In this document: positions 1-7,085 of the stretch, one piece after another
How the letters are laid out: the number at the start of each line of letters is the position of its first letter
Position numbering within the stretch: position 1 is the first letter of the stretch
The notes under the pieces: generated by a model
The model's input: the letters and a program-made list of their open reading frames with translations, nothing else
The model's database searches: none
Told to the model about the DNA's origin: nothing
Position numbers and translations under genes: made by a program
NCBI GenBank assembly: GCA_002454415.1
Contig: DKIT01000199.1
Coordinates: 2,118-19,243 of the forward strand
Source: Sphingobacterium sp. UBA6711
GTDB lineage: Bacteria; Bacteroidota; Bacteroidia; Sphingobacteriales; Sphingobacteriaceae
Reading direction: 5' to 3'
Length of the DNA: 17,126 nucleotides

Positions 1-2
1 TT

Positions 3-1676
3 CGTAAGGCGAACAATGTCTTGAAAAATATTGATGTGCCCAAGGATATGAGTTATGCTGATCGTAACCGTATCGAAGGGTATACACGATTTATTCGGGC
101 TTATGCTTACTATAATCTGATTATAGATTATGGGCCTCCCATTTTACTGGGCGATGAGGTAGTCAATACCAATGAAGATATTGCCTATTACGATCGACCT
201 CGTGCTACATATGACGAAGCCATGGAATATATCTGTGGTGAATTTGAAAAATCAGCCATACAACTTCCTGATAATGTCGGTCTGTTAGATTTTGGTAAAC
301 CAACAAAAGGAGCGGCTTTTGCATTGATCGCTCGTTTGCGCCTGATTCATGCTAGTCCGTTATTTAATGGCGGGTCGGTCGCTGCTTCCTATTTTGGTGG
401 TTGGGTGCGCAAAACCGATGGAGTACATTATGTATCGCAACAATATGATGAGAAACGTGCGGCTTTGGCTGCTGCGGCCGCCAAACGCGTCATGGATATG
501 GGCAGATATAAATTGTATACCGTTCCTGCGGACGAAAGGACTCCTGCACTACCTGCTGGAGTGACTTCTGATCCTAATTTCTACGGCGCCTATCCAAATG
601 GAGCGGGTGGTATTGATGCGTTAAGATCTTACTCGGACGTGTTTACCGGCGAAGCTGTGGCTTCCATCAACCCCGAATATATTTGGGGACGAAACACGGA
701 TTATATCAGAACGGATTTGAACCAAGGGGCATTTCCACGAACTTTAGGCGGATGGGGGCGTTTCTCGGTAACACAAAAAGTCGTCGATGCCTACCTCATG
801 GATGATGGACGGACTAAAGAAGAGGCGCGTGGAGATACTTATTTTGAGGCAGTGTCAGACCTTCCCGCCGGTGGTACATTTGGTGATTTATTTACTGCTC
901 AAGCGCGTAATTTTTCAGGTTATCCACTTAATGCGGGGATATATAAGATGTATGCAAACCGTGAAATGCGTTTCTATGCATCCGTAGGTTTTAATGGCGC
1001 TGTGTGGCAAGCCTTATCTAGCACGACGCTGAACAATCATACCGCTAAGTATTTCTATCAAGAGCCTGATGGCCGAGGCGGTGTTTCAGCATCGTCGCCT
1101 AATTATCCATTGACAGGATATGTTATTAAAAAATGGGTTAACGCTTTTGATGCTATCACTGGTACCGGTGCTCGGATGATGCCAAAAGCATACCCCATCA
1201 TCCGTTACGCGGAGATCTTGCTTTCTTATGCGGAAGCATTAAATAACCTAACGGGTAGCCATACCGTACAACTTGGTGATAAAACGTATACCTTGAGCCG
1301 CGATGAGAACGAGATCAAAACATCTTTTAATACAGTTCGTTACCGCGCAGGTCTCCCCGGGTTATCATCCTCTCAGCTCAGCAGCAAGCCAGAAGTTCAA
1401 CAACAGCTTGAGCGTGAGCGTATGGTCGAGTTCTTATGGGAAAATCGCCGTTTCTACGATGTCCGCCGTTGGGGTAAATATGAGGAAACGGAGCGTGAGC
1501 CTATCCGTGGTATGAATCCGGATGGTGCTGATCGCGAGTCGTTCTACAGGCGGGTTTCACCGGGTACATCTTCATTCCTAACACGTCAGGTCGATAAAAA
1601 ATTAATCTGGGTGCCTATACCACGTGCGGAGATGCGTAGGTTGCCGTCTCTCGATCAGAATCCTGGATATAATTAA
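3..1676 (+). CDS. SusD/RagB-family outer-membrane glycan-binding lipoprotein (5' partial)
   Basis: SusD-like proteins sit on the outer leaflet of the outer membrane, bind oligosaccharides and act as a lid on a SusC-type TonB-dependent transporter. The frame is open to the left edge, where it reads RKANNVLKN, so the true start, signal peptide and first helices lie outside the window. Family signs are the N-terminal TPR-like stretch (FIRAYAYYNL, then GPPILLGDE and a YDEAMEYI helix), the helix RYAEILLSYAEALN around residue 400, and the C-terminal signature ERMVEFLWENRRFYDVRRWG, followed by WVPIPRAEM and the final QNPGYN. The 557 visible codons fit the usual 500-650. The next gene starts 74 nt downstream on the same strand, consistent with one polysaccharide-utilization operon. 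The glycan is unknown. The family call is secure; the specificity is not. Confidence 0.95.
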   Translation, partial: RKANNVLKNIDVPKDMSYADRNRIEGYTRFIRAYAYYNLIIDYGPPILLGDEVVNTNEDIAYYDRPRATYDEAMEYICGEFEKSAIQLPDNVGLLDFGKPTKGAAFALIARLRLIHASPLFNGGSVAASYFGGWVRKTDGVHYVSQQYDEKRAALAAAAAKRVMDMGRYKLYTVPADERTPALPAGVTSDPNFYGAYPNGAGGIDALRSYSDVFTGEAVASINPEYIWGRNTDYIRTDLNQGAFPRTLGGWGRFSVTQKVVDAYLMDDGRTKEEARGDTYFEAVSDLPAGGTFGDLFTAQARNFSGYPLNAGIYKMYANREMRFYASVGFNGAVWQALSSTTLNNHTAKYFYQEPDGRGGVSASSPNYPLTGYVIKKWVNAFDAITGTGARMMPKAYPIIRYAEILLSYAEALNNLTGSHTVQLGDKTYTLSRDENEIKTSFNTVRYRAGLPGLSSSQLSSKPEVQQQLERERMVEFLWENRRFYDVRRWGKYEETEREPIRGMNPDGADRESFYRRVSPGTSSFLTRQVDKKLIWVPIPRAEMRRLPSLDQNPGYN

Positions 1677-1701
1677 GATTTAAGAAATAGAAAATATAAA
1701 G

Positions 1702-1734
1702 GTCTTCCATCTGCTGAAAATGCTTAGGGAAGAC
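1702..1734 (+). promoter_or_regulatory. Intergenic 7-bp hairpin after susD-like gene
   Basis: GTCTTCC (1702-1708) pairs with GGAAGAC (1728-1734) across a 19-nt loop, between the SusD-like stop and the next start. No T-tract follows, so it is not a normal intrinsic terminator. It might protect the upstream mRNA end or tune downstream expression, but this is inference from position alone. Confidence 0.3.
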
Positions 1735-1750
1735 ATTAAAATATTAAAAT

Positions 1751-2644
1751 ATGAAACGAGGTTATATAGCAATAATAACACTTTCGATCGCTTTGGTATC
1801 CTGTAAAGATAATGAGGTATTCGAAAAGGAGATGTATAAAAACGAAGTGGCGTTAATAAGCTCTGATTATCATAATACATTCAAGGAAGTTGTCCGTCTG
1901 ACAGGAGATGAGGTTATAGGGTATGTAGCTGCATCGTCAGGTGGGACGCATGCGCCTAGCAATGATCTTGTTATCGGTCTGGAAGAAGATTCAGAACCTT
2001 TAGTAAAATATAATTTTGCCGTGTACGATAATTCAGAGGATCTCTATGCCAAATCTCTTCCAAAGGAAAAGTATGAGATCATGGACAATAAGATTGTGAT
2101 CAGGGCGGGGGAGCTGACAGGCCGCACGATGATCAAATTGAGACCGGATGGATTATCGCCTGATTCCACCTATTTCATCGGATTAAAAGCGACAAACGCA
2201 TCGGGTGTTGAAATCAAGTCTAAGAAAAGCACGATGTTGTATCAAGTTATCATCGAAAATGAATATGCCTCGCAAGCTAATAGCACGATGTATTCGATGG
2301 TGGGTTTTGCCAATGGGCTGGCGACAGCGGCGAATAAACAGTTATTTCCATTAACGAGCAATAGTGTGAGAATGGTCGCTGGAAGTGAGACTTTCGTATC
2401 TAAGTTGCCTAATATCGCGAAAAACTGCCTCATACTGGAGATGGATGAATTTAATAATGTAAAAATTAAGCCTTATAAGGATATACAGGTGGTACAACTG
2501 GATAATGACCCCATGTACCCGAATAAATTCAAGGTCGAAGAAGCATTTGGTATGCGTACAAACGTGTTTCTGTTATCTTACCAGTACACAATAGGTAATG
2601 TAACAACCCTTATGAAAGAACGAGTTGAAATGCAGGTAAAATAA
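1751..2644 (+). CDS. DUF1735/DUF4361-like (BT_3044-type) surface lipoprotein of a polysaccharide utilization locus
   Basis: 297-residue lipoprotein. Residues 1-17 form a short signal peptide ending in a lipobox (ALVSC, lipidated Cys18). The following residues KDNE resemble the Lys/Asp-rich export signal that sends Bacteroidota lipoproteins to the cell surface. Residues of about 25-165 resemble the DUF1735 beta-sandwich found beside SusD proteins (VALISSDYHNTFKEVVRL, then RPDGLSPDSTYFIGLKATN). The C-terminal part from YSMVGFANGLATAANK onward resembles DUF4361/BT_3044 proteins. Such proteins are encoded next to SusC/SusD pairs and are presumed to bind glycan; no catalytic motif is visible. The ATG at 1751 places the signal peptide correctly. 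It lies between the SusD-like gene (74 nt) and the BACON lipoprotein gene (13 nt), so co-transcription is likely. The lipoprotein call is firm; the domain names come from recall of sequence style, not a profile search. Confidence 0.75.
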   Translation: MKRGYIAIITLSIALVSCKDNEVFEKEMYKNEVALISSDYHNTFKEVVRLTGDEVIGYVAASSGGTHAPSNDLVIGLEEDSEPLVKYNFAVYDNSEDLYAKSLPKEKYEIMDNKIVIRAGELTGRTMIKLRPDGLSPDSTYFIGLKATNASGVEIKSKKSTMLYQVIIENEYASQANSTMYSMVGFANGLATAANKQLFPLTSNSVRMVAGSETFVSKLPNIAKNCLILEMDEFNNVKIKPYKDIQVVQLDNDPMYPNKFKVEEAFGMRTNVFLLSYQYTIGNVTTLMKERVEMQVK

Positions 2645-2657
2645 ATTTATTAAATCC

Positions 2658-3932
2658 ATGAATACGACTGATTATTATAAATTGAATAAGCTTCCAAAAA
2701 CCATATTTGTTTTTTGCTCCAGCTTGATCATGATATTATCATCTTGTAAAGATGATATCGAAATGGATGGTTTGTTTGCGATAAAAGATAATCCAACAAA
2801 ACTGGAAGCTCCAGCGGATGGTTCCACTGAAACTTATACCGTTCAGGCAAATGGGACTTGGAAAGTAGAGCCTCTTCGGAAAGAGAATTGGGTTAAAATT
2901 GAGTCCGTTGAAGGGAATGGTCATGGCACATTTACGGTTAGGGTAAGTAAAAACACCGATCCTGAACAGCGTGAGTTAACATTGTTCTTTACCCTAAATG
3001 GGAAGTTACAAAATAATGTCCTTAAGATAGAGCAAGCCGGAGCTACGAATCAAGGGCAAGTACAGGATCCTTATTTAAAAATAGATGGACTAACGAATCG
3101 TTTAGAAGTGCTTGAGCCTGGAATAACAGGACAATATATTCTTCGTTCTACCAGCAAGTGGAAAGTCATGTTGCCGGATGAAATAGATTGGCTTACAATT
3201 TCTCCTATGGAAGGTGAGGGAGATACCCCTGTATCGATTAAAGTAAATAAGAATACAGATATTGAGCGTACAGCAAATGTTTTATTATTTTTAGACGACG
3301 TACAACAGGCCTCTCCACTTACTGTATATCAGAAAGGCGTGAAGTTACAGGTGGAGGGTGATGTTGTTCTCAAGGAAGATTTTAATTGGTTAAGCTATGG
3401 TAGTGAAATTTTCAATGTTACAACCGGGGAAACAAGGGTTGGCTTATGGGCTTCAGATGAAATTGCAAAAGGCTGGTCCAGTACAATCAATACGACGGAA
3501 GGCGGAGGTAGCTATGCTTCAATTTACGCGCGTCCTGGCTTTATTAAACTGGGACGGACAAATTACGGCGGTGATCTGATTTCGCCGAAATTGTCTAACG
3601 TGCAGCGTACAAAAAACTTGTTGGTCACTTTTAAAGCAGTACGATATGCCACAGGTGACCACCATCAACTGACTGTTGGTGTCAAGGGGCCAGGTAAAGT
3701 CAGCGCAAGCCAATTTGATGTCATGAACATAGCTTCACCTAACTCGAGCTTAGAGTCGTGCAGGGCCGCGTGGCAAGCGCCAGAGGCGACTTATTCTTTT
3801 GAGATAACGGGCGCCACTGCTGAGACTCAATTTTGGTTATTGGGTGGATCATTTGACCAGCGTACTGGCAATTGGCCTGCCACTGTCAACCGTATTTTTG
3901 TTGATGATATTGTCGTTACGGTAGGCAAATAA
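2658..3932 (+). CDS. BACON-domain surface lipoprotein, putative glycan-binding protein
   Basis: 424 residues. The signal peptide ends at a lipobox (ILSSC, Cys30), followed directly by KDDIE, a close match to the Bacteroidota surface lipoprotein export signal. Two BACON-type beta-sandwich repeats follow, at about residues 45-127 (ANGTWKVEP, NWVKIESVEGNG, VSKNTDPEQRE, KIEQAG) and 148-226 (TSKWKVMLP, DWLTISPMEGEGDT, VNKNTDIERTA, VYQKG). The C-terminal 190 residues, from VVLKEDFNW to DDIVVTVGK, are beta-rich with many aromatic and Gly residues. They look like a jelly-roll or carbohydrate-binding fold, but I cannot name a family. BACON domains usually act as spacers that hold a binding or catalytic module away from the membrane, so this is probably the surface glycan-binding protein of the locus. 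It is the last gene of the unit, with a strong terminator 10 nt after its stop. Confidence 0.8.
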   Translation: MNTTDYYKLNKLPKTIFVFCSSLIMILSSCKDDIEMDGLFAIKDNPTKLEAPADGSTETYTVQANGTWKVEPLRKENWVKIESVEGNGHGTFTVRVSKNTDPEQRELTLFFTLNGKLQNNVLKIEQAGATNQGQVQDPYLKIDGLTNRLEVLEPGITGQYILRSTSKWKVMLPDEIDWLTISPMEGEGDTPVSIKVNKNTDIERTANVLLFLDDVQQASPLTVYQKGVKLQVEGDVVLKEDFNWLSYGSEIFNVTTGETRVGLWASDEIAKGWSSTINTTEGGGSYASIYARPGFIKLGRTNYGGDLISPKLSNVQRTKNLLVTFKAVRYATGDHHQLTVGVKGPGKVSASQFDVMNIASPNSSLESCRAAWQAPEATYSFEITGATAETQFWLLGGSFDQRTGNWPATVNRIFVDDIVVTVGK

Positions 3933-3941
3933 TACAATTTG

Positions 3942-3983
3942 GCCCATGAAACTATTTCCAAAATAATTTCATGGGCTTTTATT
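3942..3983 (+). terminator. Rho-independent terminator closing the polysaccharide utilization operon
   Basis: GCCCATGAAA (3942-3951) pairs perfectly with TTTCATGGGC (3967-3976). After one C/A mismatch the stem continues as TATTT/AAATA, leaving a 3-nt loop, so the hairpin is about 16 bp. TTTTATT follows at once. It starts 9 nt after the BACON lipoprotein stop codon. Confidence 0.9.
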
Positions 3984-4013
3984 AGCATAAAACAGACTAT
4001 AAATTATTCATTT

Positions 4014-4145
4014 TATATTTGTTTGCTTGTTCAAGGCAGGGGCTTAACAGCAAGTTAGGTTTAAAGTTCTTGGAATCTGACGAATTGGTTTTTGATATCG
4101 ATATAGCCCTTATGTAAAAAAATAACTATAAAATCCGTATCTTCG
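4014..4145 (+). promoter_or_regulatory. Candidate dnaX promoter elements
   Basis: Two possible -7 elements lie in the 217-nt gap before dnaX. One is an exact TAnnTTTG (TATATTTG, 4014-4021), which would give a leader of about 120 nt. The other, TATCTTCG (4138-4145), has one mismatch and ends 4 nt before the ATG, which would imply an almost leaderless message. Neither has a TTTG/TTG at the expected distance upstream, so the choice is open. Confidence 0.3.
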
Positions 4146-4149
4146 TGCA

Positions 4150-6015
4150 ATGGATAATTTTATTGTTTCTGCACGAAAATACCGCCCGATTACCTTTGAT
4201 TCGGTTGTAGGTCAGCAACATATTACTGGCACTTTAAAGAATGCAATACACAACAATCAGTTGGCGCAGGCTTTTTTATTTTGTGGACCCCGCGGTGTCG
4301 GAAAAACTACCTGTGCACGTATTTTGGCGAAAACGATAAATTGTGAACGCATATTACAGGGCATTGAACCTTGTGGTGAATGTGATAGTTGTAAATCATT
4401 TCAGAACGGCAATTCCTTTAGTATCCATGAATTAGATGCAGCTTCGAACAATTCGGTGGATGATATTCGGAACCTGATCGATCAAGTACGCATACCACCG
4501 CAGGCTGGAAAATATAAAATCTATATTATTGATGAGGTTCATATGCTTTCCCAAGCGGCCTTTAATGCATTTTTAAAGACCTTGGAAGAGCCTCCTTCCT
4601 ATGCGATATTTATCTTAGCTACTACAGAAAAGCATAAGATTCTACCCACGATTCTTTCACGTTGTCAGATCTTTGATTTTAATCGTATCAAAGTGGAGGA
4701 TATGGCCGGTCATTTGGCTAGAATTGCTGATCGGGAAAGTATTTCATATGATCAGGATGGTTTACACATTATCGCCCAAAAAGCTGATGGTGGCCTCCGC
4801 GATGCATTGTCAATGTTCGATCAGATCGTTAGCTTTTCCAATAAAAATGTGACTTATCAGGCTGTGATCGACAATCTTAATATTTTAGATTATGATTACT
4901 ATTTTAAGTTAACGGATTCGATTTTGGCAGAAGATGCTGCACAGACCCTTCTGATATTTAATGAAATCTTAAACCATGGCTTTGATGGCAGTCACTTTAT
5001 AGCAGGGCTATCGGCGCATTTCCGAAATTTATTGGTCGCCAAAGAACCTGCTACATTAAAATTACTGGAAGTTAGTGATAGTATACGTCAGAAATATCTG
5101 CAGCAGGCGCAAAAATCTTCATCGGGATTTCTGTTATCTGCCCTGAATATTTCCAATCAATGTGAGATAAATTATAAGACAAGCAAAAATCAACGTCTAC
5201 AAGTTGAACTGTCACTCTTAAAGACCTGCCATATTGCGAATGCGATTAAATTGAGTCAGCTTGGTTCTGTTCAGATTCCGTCAGCTGCTGAGGGAGTAAA
5301 AAAAAAACTTCCTGAGCCAATAACTGCTCACGCTCATGTCGAGGGTTCTTCTATCACAGCTTCGGAAGTAAGCCAGCGTATTGAAGGAGTGCCCGCTGCC
5401 ACTCCTGGACAAATACAGACAAAACCAGCTTCTCAAGCAACGCCTGTAAATTATCAGAGCGAAATTGCGAAAGTCAAGGTGAATACAGAGCCTGCTACTG
5501 CTTCTAATATACCGCCAAAAGTAAAGAAGGGGGGCTGGGGAGCTTCAGCTTCCGCGATTATACCTTCTTTACCAGATTTGAATACGATCTATGATAATAA
5601 TACTGTCGCTAAAGAAGGCGATGAGCCTGAGCTTGTCAGAGGAACTGAGCAGCGTGCGGTATCCTTAGATCAGTTTATCATAGTTTGGAAAGCGTATGCT
5701 GAGCAATTAAAGGCACAAAATAAGATTAATTTGTATACCATGATGACGGTCACGCAACCTCGTCTAAATGGTACCTTGATTGAAATTGACGTTGAAAATG
5801 GCGTGCAGATGGATGTATTACAGAGTGCTAAGGTAGATATATTGAACTATCTTCGTGTAAAGCTCCAAAATTTTTCGTTAGATCTACAGGGTGTAATGAT
5901 GGAGCATACTATTTCACGTAAGCCCTATACTTCACAGGAAAAGTATCAAGCTATGGTTAGTAAGAACCCGCTCTTGGATACCTTACGAAAGGAGTTCAAC
6001 TTGGGATTGAGCTAA
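4150..6015 (+). CDS. dnaX: DNA polymerase III subunit gamma/tau
   Basis: 621-residue clamp-loader ATPase and organizer of the replicase, acting in the cytoplasm at the fork. The start MDNFIVSARKYRP is the canonical DnaX N-terminus. Walker A is GPRGVGKT (46-53). A four-cysteine zinc module follows (Cys65, 75, 78, 81). Walker B is IYIIDEVH (124-131), and the sensor/arginine-finger region is ATTEKHKILPTILSRC (157-172). The helical and oligomerization domains end near residue 370. A Pro/Ala/Ser-rich linker (about 385-545) leads to a C-terminal tau-type domain from DQFIIVWKAYAEQL onward, which presumably binds polymerase and helicase. Codons 384-386 lie in an A10 run, where slippage would give a short gamma form (see the separate entry). 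A 125-nt gap with its own promoter precedes rlmB. Confidence 0.97.
   Translation: MDNFIVSARKYRPITFDSVVGQQHITGTLKNAIHNNQLAQAFLFCGPRGVGKTTCARILAKTINCERILQGIEPCGECDSCKSFQNGNSFSIHELDAASNNSVDDIRNLIDQVRIPPQAGKYKIYIIDEVHMLSQAAFNAFLKTLEEPPSYAIFILATTEKHKILPTILSRCQIFDFNRIKVEDMAGHLARIADRESISYDQDGLHIIAQKADGGLRDALSMFDQIVSFSNKNVTYQAVIDNLNILDYDYYFKLTDSILAEDAAQTLLIFNEILNHGFDGSHFIAGLSAHFRNLLVAKEPATLKLLEVSDSIRQKYLQQAQKSSSGFLLSALNISNQCEINYKTSKNQRLQVELSLLKTCHIANAIKLSQLGSVQIPSAAEGVKKKLPEPITAHAHVEGSSITASEVSQRIEGVPAATPGQIQTKPASQATPVNYQSEIAKVKVNTEPATASNIPPKVKKGGWGASASAIIPSLPDLNTIYDNNTVAKEGDEPELVRGTEQRAVSLDQFIIVWKAYAEQLKAQNKINLYTMMTVTQPRLNGTLIEIDVENGVQMDVLQSAKVDILNYLRVKLQNFSLDLQGVMMEHTISRKPYTSQEKYQAMVSKNPLLDTLRKEFNLGLS
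5291..5330 (+). other. dnaX: Putative programmed slippage site for the short gamma form of DnaX
   Basis: Ten consecutive A residues (5298-5307) encode the end of Val383 and Lys384-386. In frame the run reads A AAA AAA, the best kind of -1 slippery heptamer. AGGGAG lies just upstream (5291-5296), and a weak TGAGC/GCTCA hairpin (5313-5317 with 5326-5330) lies just downstream. A -1 shift, or one extra A in the mRNA, gives Thr-Ser then TGA (5313-5315). A +1 shift gives five codons then TAA (5321-5323). Products would be about 388 and 390 residues, ending just beyond the oligomerization domain. E. coli makes gamma by ribosomal frameshifting and Thermus by transcriptional slippage at homologous positions. 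Whether this gene does so is inferred. Confidence 0.65.
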
Positions 6016-6074
6016 TTAAAGCGGTCAAAAAGCATGGGAGAAAATGAATTGTTTTTTTATGAGGCGCAATTATA

Positions 6075-6105
6075 TTGCATATAAAAAGCAATTTGTCTAA
6101 GTTTG
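6075..6105 (+). promoter_or_regulatory. Bacteroidota-type promoter of rlmB
   Basis: TTG (6075-6077) and TAAGTTTG (6098-6105) are separated by 20 nt, matching the -33/-7 consensus TTTG and TAnnTTTG. The ATG lies 35 nt after the -7 element. The -33 part overlaps a small dyad, GCAAT-TAT-ATTGC (6066-6078). Confidence 0.7.
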
Positions 6106-6140
6106 CAGTCTCTTTTATTGAGGGGTAATATTTAGTTTTT

Positions 6141-6929
6141 ATGATGCAAGGAAATTTTCAAAGACGTGATCGCGATCACGGAGAAAGACGTGAAGTGAAT
6201 CAGATGGTATTCGGTATTCGTGCCGTCATCGAAGCAATCGATAGTGGTAAAGAAATTGAATCGCTATTTGTACAACGTGGTTTAAGCGGTAGCTTAATCC
6301 TCGAATTGAAGGCTTTGCTAAAAGAACATGATATTGCTTTTCAACAGGTGCCGATTGAGAAGTTAAACCGGATAACCCGTAAAAATCACCAGGGTGTAAT
6401 CGCTGTGATTTCCCCGATTACCTATCATAATATCGAGGATCTTTTACCGCAGATTTATGAAAAAGGTGAAACTCCGTTACTGTTGATGTTGGATGGTGTG
6501 ACAGATGTACGCAATTTGGGTGCTATTGCACGGACGGCAGAATGTTCAGGTGTACACGCTATAATTGTACCAAAAAAAGGTTCTGCTGAGGTTAACCCTG
6601 ATGCAATCAAGACATCAGCTGGGGCACTCTACAAAATCCCGGTGTGTCGACATGACAGCCTTTCAAAAGTTGGTAAGTTTTTGATCGATTCTGGTGTACA
6701 GTTGGTTGCTAGTACTGAAAAGACAACCTCAAGTATCTACGATGTGGATTATACAGCGCCAACATGTGTGATTATGGGGGCTGAAGACGTTGGAGTATCA
6801 AATGATTTAATCCGTATTGCGGATAATCTTGCAAAAATACCAATGTATGGAGAAATCGGTTCCCTTAACGTGTCTGTATCCGCAGCGGTCGTTATTTATG
6901 AAGCCATTCGCCAGCGTCTGATCAAATAA
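6141..6929 (+). CDS. rlmB: 23S rRNA (guanosine-2'-O-)-methyltransferase RlmB, SpoU/TrmH family
   Basis: 262 residues. RlmB transfers a methyl group from S-adenosylmethionine to the ribose of G2251 (E. coli numbering) in the P-loop of 23S rRNA. The N-terminal part (about 22-92) is the L30e-like RNA-binding domain (VFGIRAVIEAI, then KNHQGVIAVI). The SPOUT knot domain carries motif 1, LDGVTDVRNLGAIARTAE (117-134, with Asn125 and catalytic Arg131), motif 2, IMGAEDVGVS (211-220), and motif 3, IPMYGEIGSLNVSVSAA (233-249). Motif 2 has GAEDVG where many relatives have GSEGxG; the Glu is kept. The first 20 residues are unusually basic and charged (QRRDRDHGERR). Two adjacent ATGs start the gene, and I keep the first. 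Other TrmH-family specificities are possible, but length and motifs favour RlmB. A terminator follows the stop. Confidence 0.9.
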   Translation: MMQGNFQRRDRDHGERREVNQMVFGIRAVIEAIDSGKEIESLFVQRGLSGSLILELKALLKEHDIAFQQVPIEKLNRITRKNHQGVIAVISPITYHNIEDLLPQIYEKGETPLLLMLDGVTDVRNLGAIARTAECSGVHAIIVPKKGSAEVNPDAIKTSAGALYKIPVCRHDSLSKVGKFLIDSGVQLVASTEKTTSSIYDVDYTAPTCVIMGAEDVGVSNDLIRIADNLAKIPMYGEIGSLNVSVSAAVVIYEAIRQRLIK

Positions 6930-6957
6930 ACCTTAATAAAAAAACTGCTATATAGTC

Positions 6958-6989
6958 TAGTCTTTGTCTCTGACAAAGGCTATTTTTTT
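6958..6989 (+). terminator. Rho-independent terminator of rlmB
   Basis: An 11-bp stem (6958-6968 with 6972-6982, one G-U pair, 3-nt loop TCT) is followed directly by seven T residues (6983-6989). It lies 28 nt after the rlmB stop. The gene on the other side is convergent. On the minus strand the nearest T-run is 13 nt from the stem, so two-way action is doubtful. Confidence 0.88.
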
Positions 6990-7085
6990 GTAGTCTACCT
7001 TGTTTATTTTAATGCGCCGATAAAATACGTTTATCACTTTGCAGGTAAACTGAACACCTTCGTACTTGAATCGAAAAAACCGGAC

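Noticed and set aside
21..1676. A complete SusD-like gene starting with TTG at position 21
   Set aside because: The same frame is open to the left edge and the protein would lack its signal peptide and first helices, so the TTG is an internal codon of a truncated gene.
1..3980. A novel multi-gene system in the left part
   Set aside because: The three genes fit the known 3' end of a SusC/SusD polysaccharide utilization locus; only the last domain of the BACON protein is unexplained.
7019..7035. Terminator for the acyl-CoA synthetase gene (GATAAA/TTTATC hairpin)
   Set aside because: The stem is only 6 A/T-rich pairs and no T-tract follows on the minus strand; I see no convincing terminator there.
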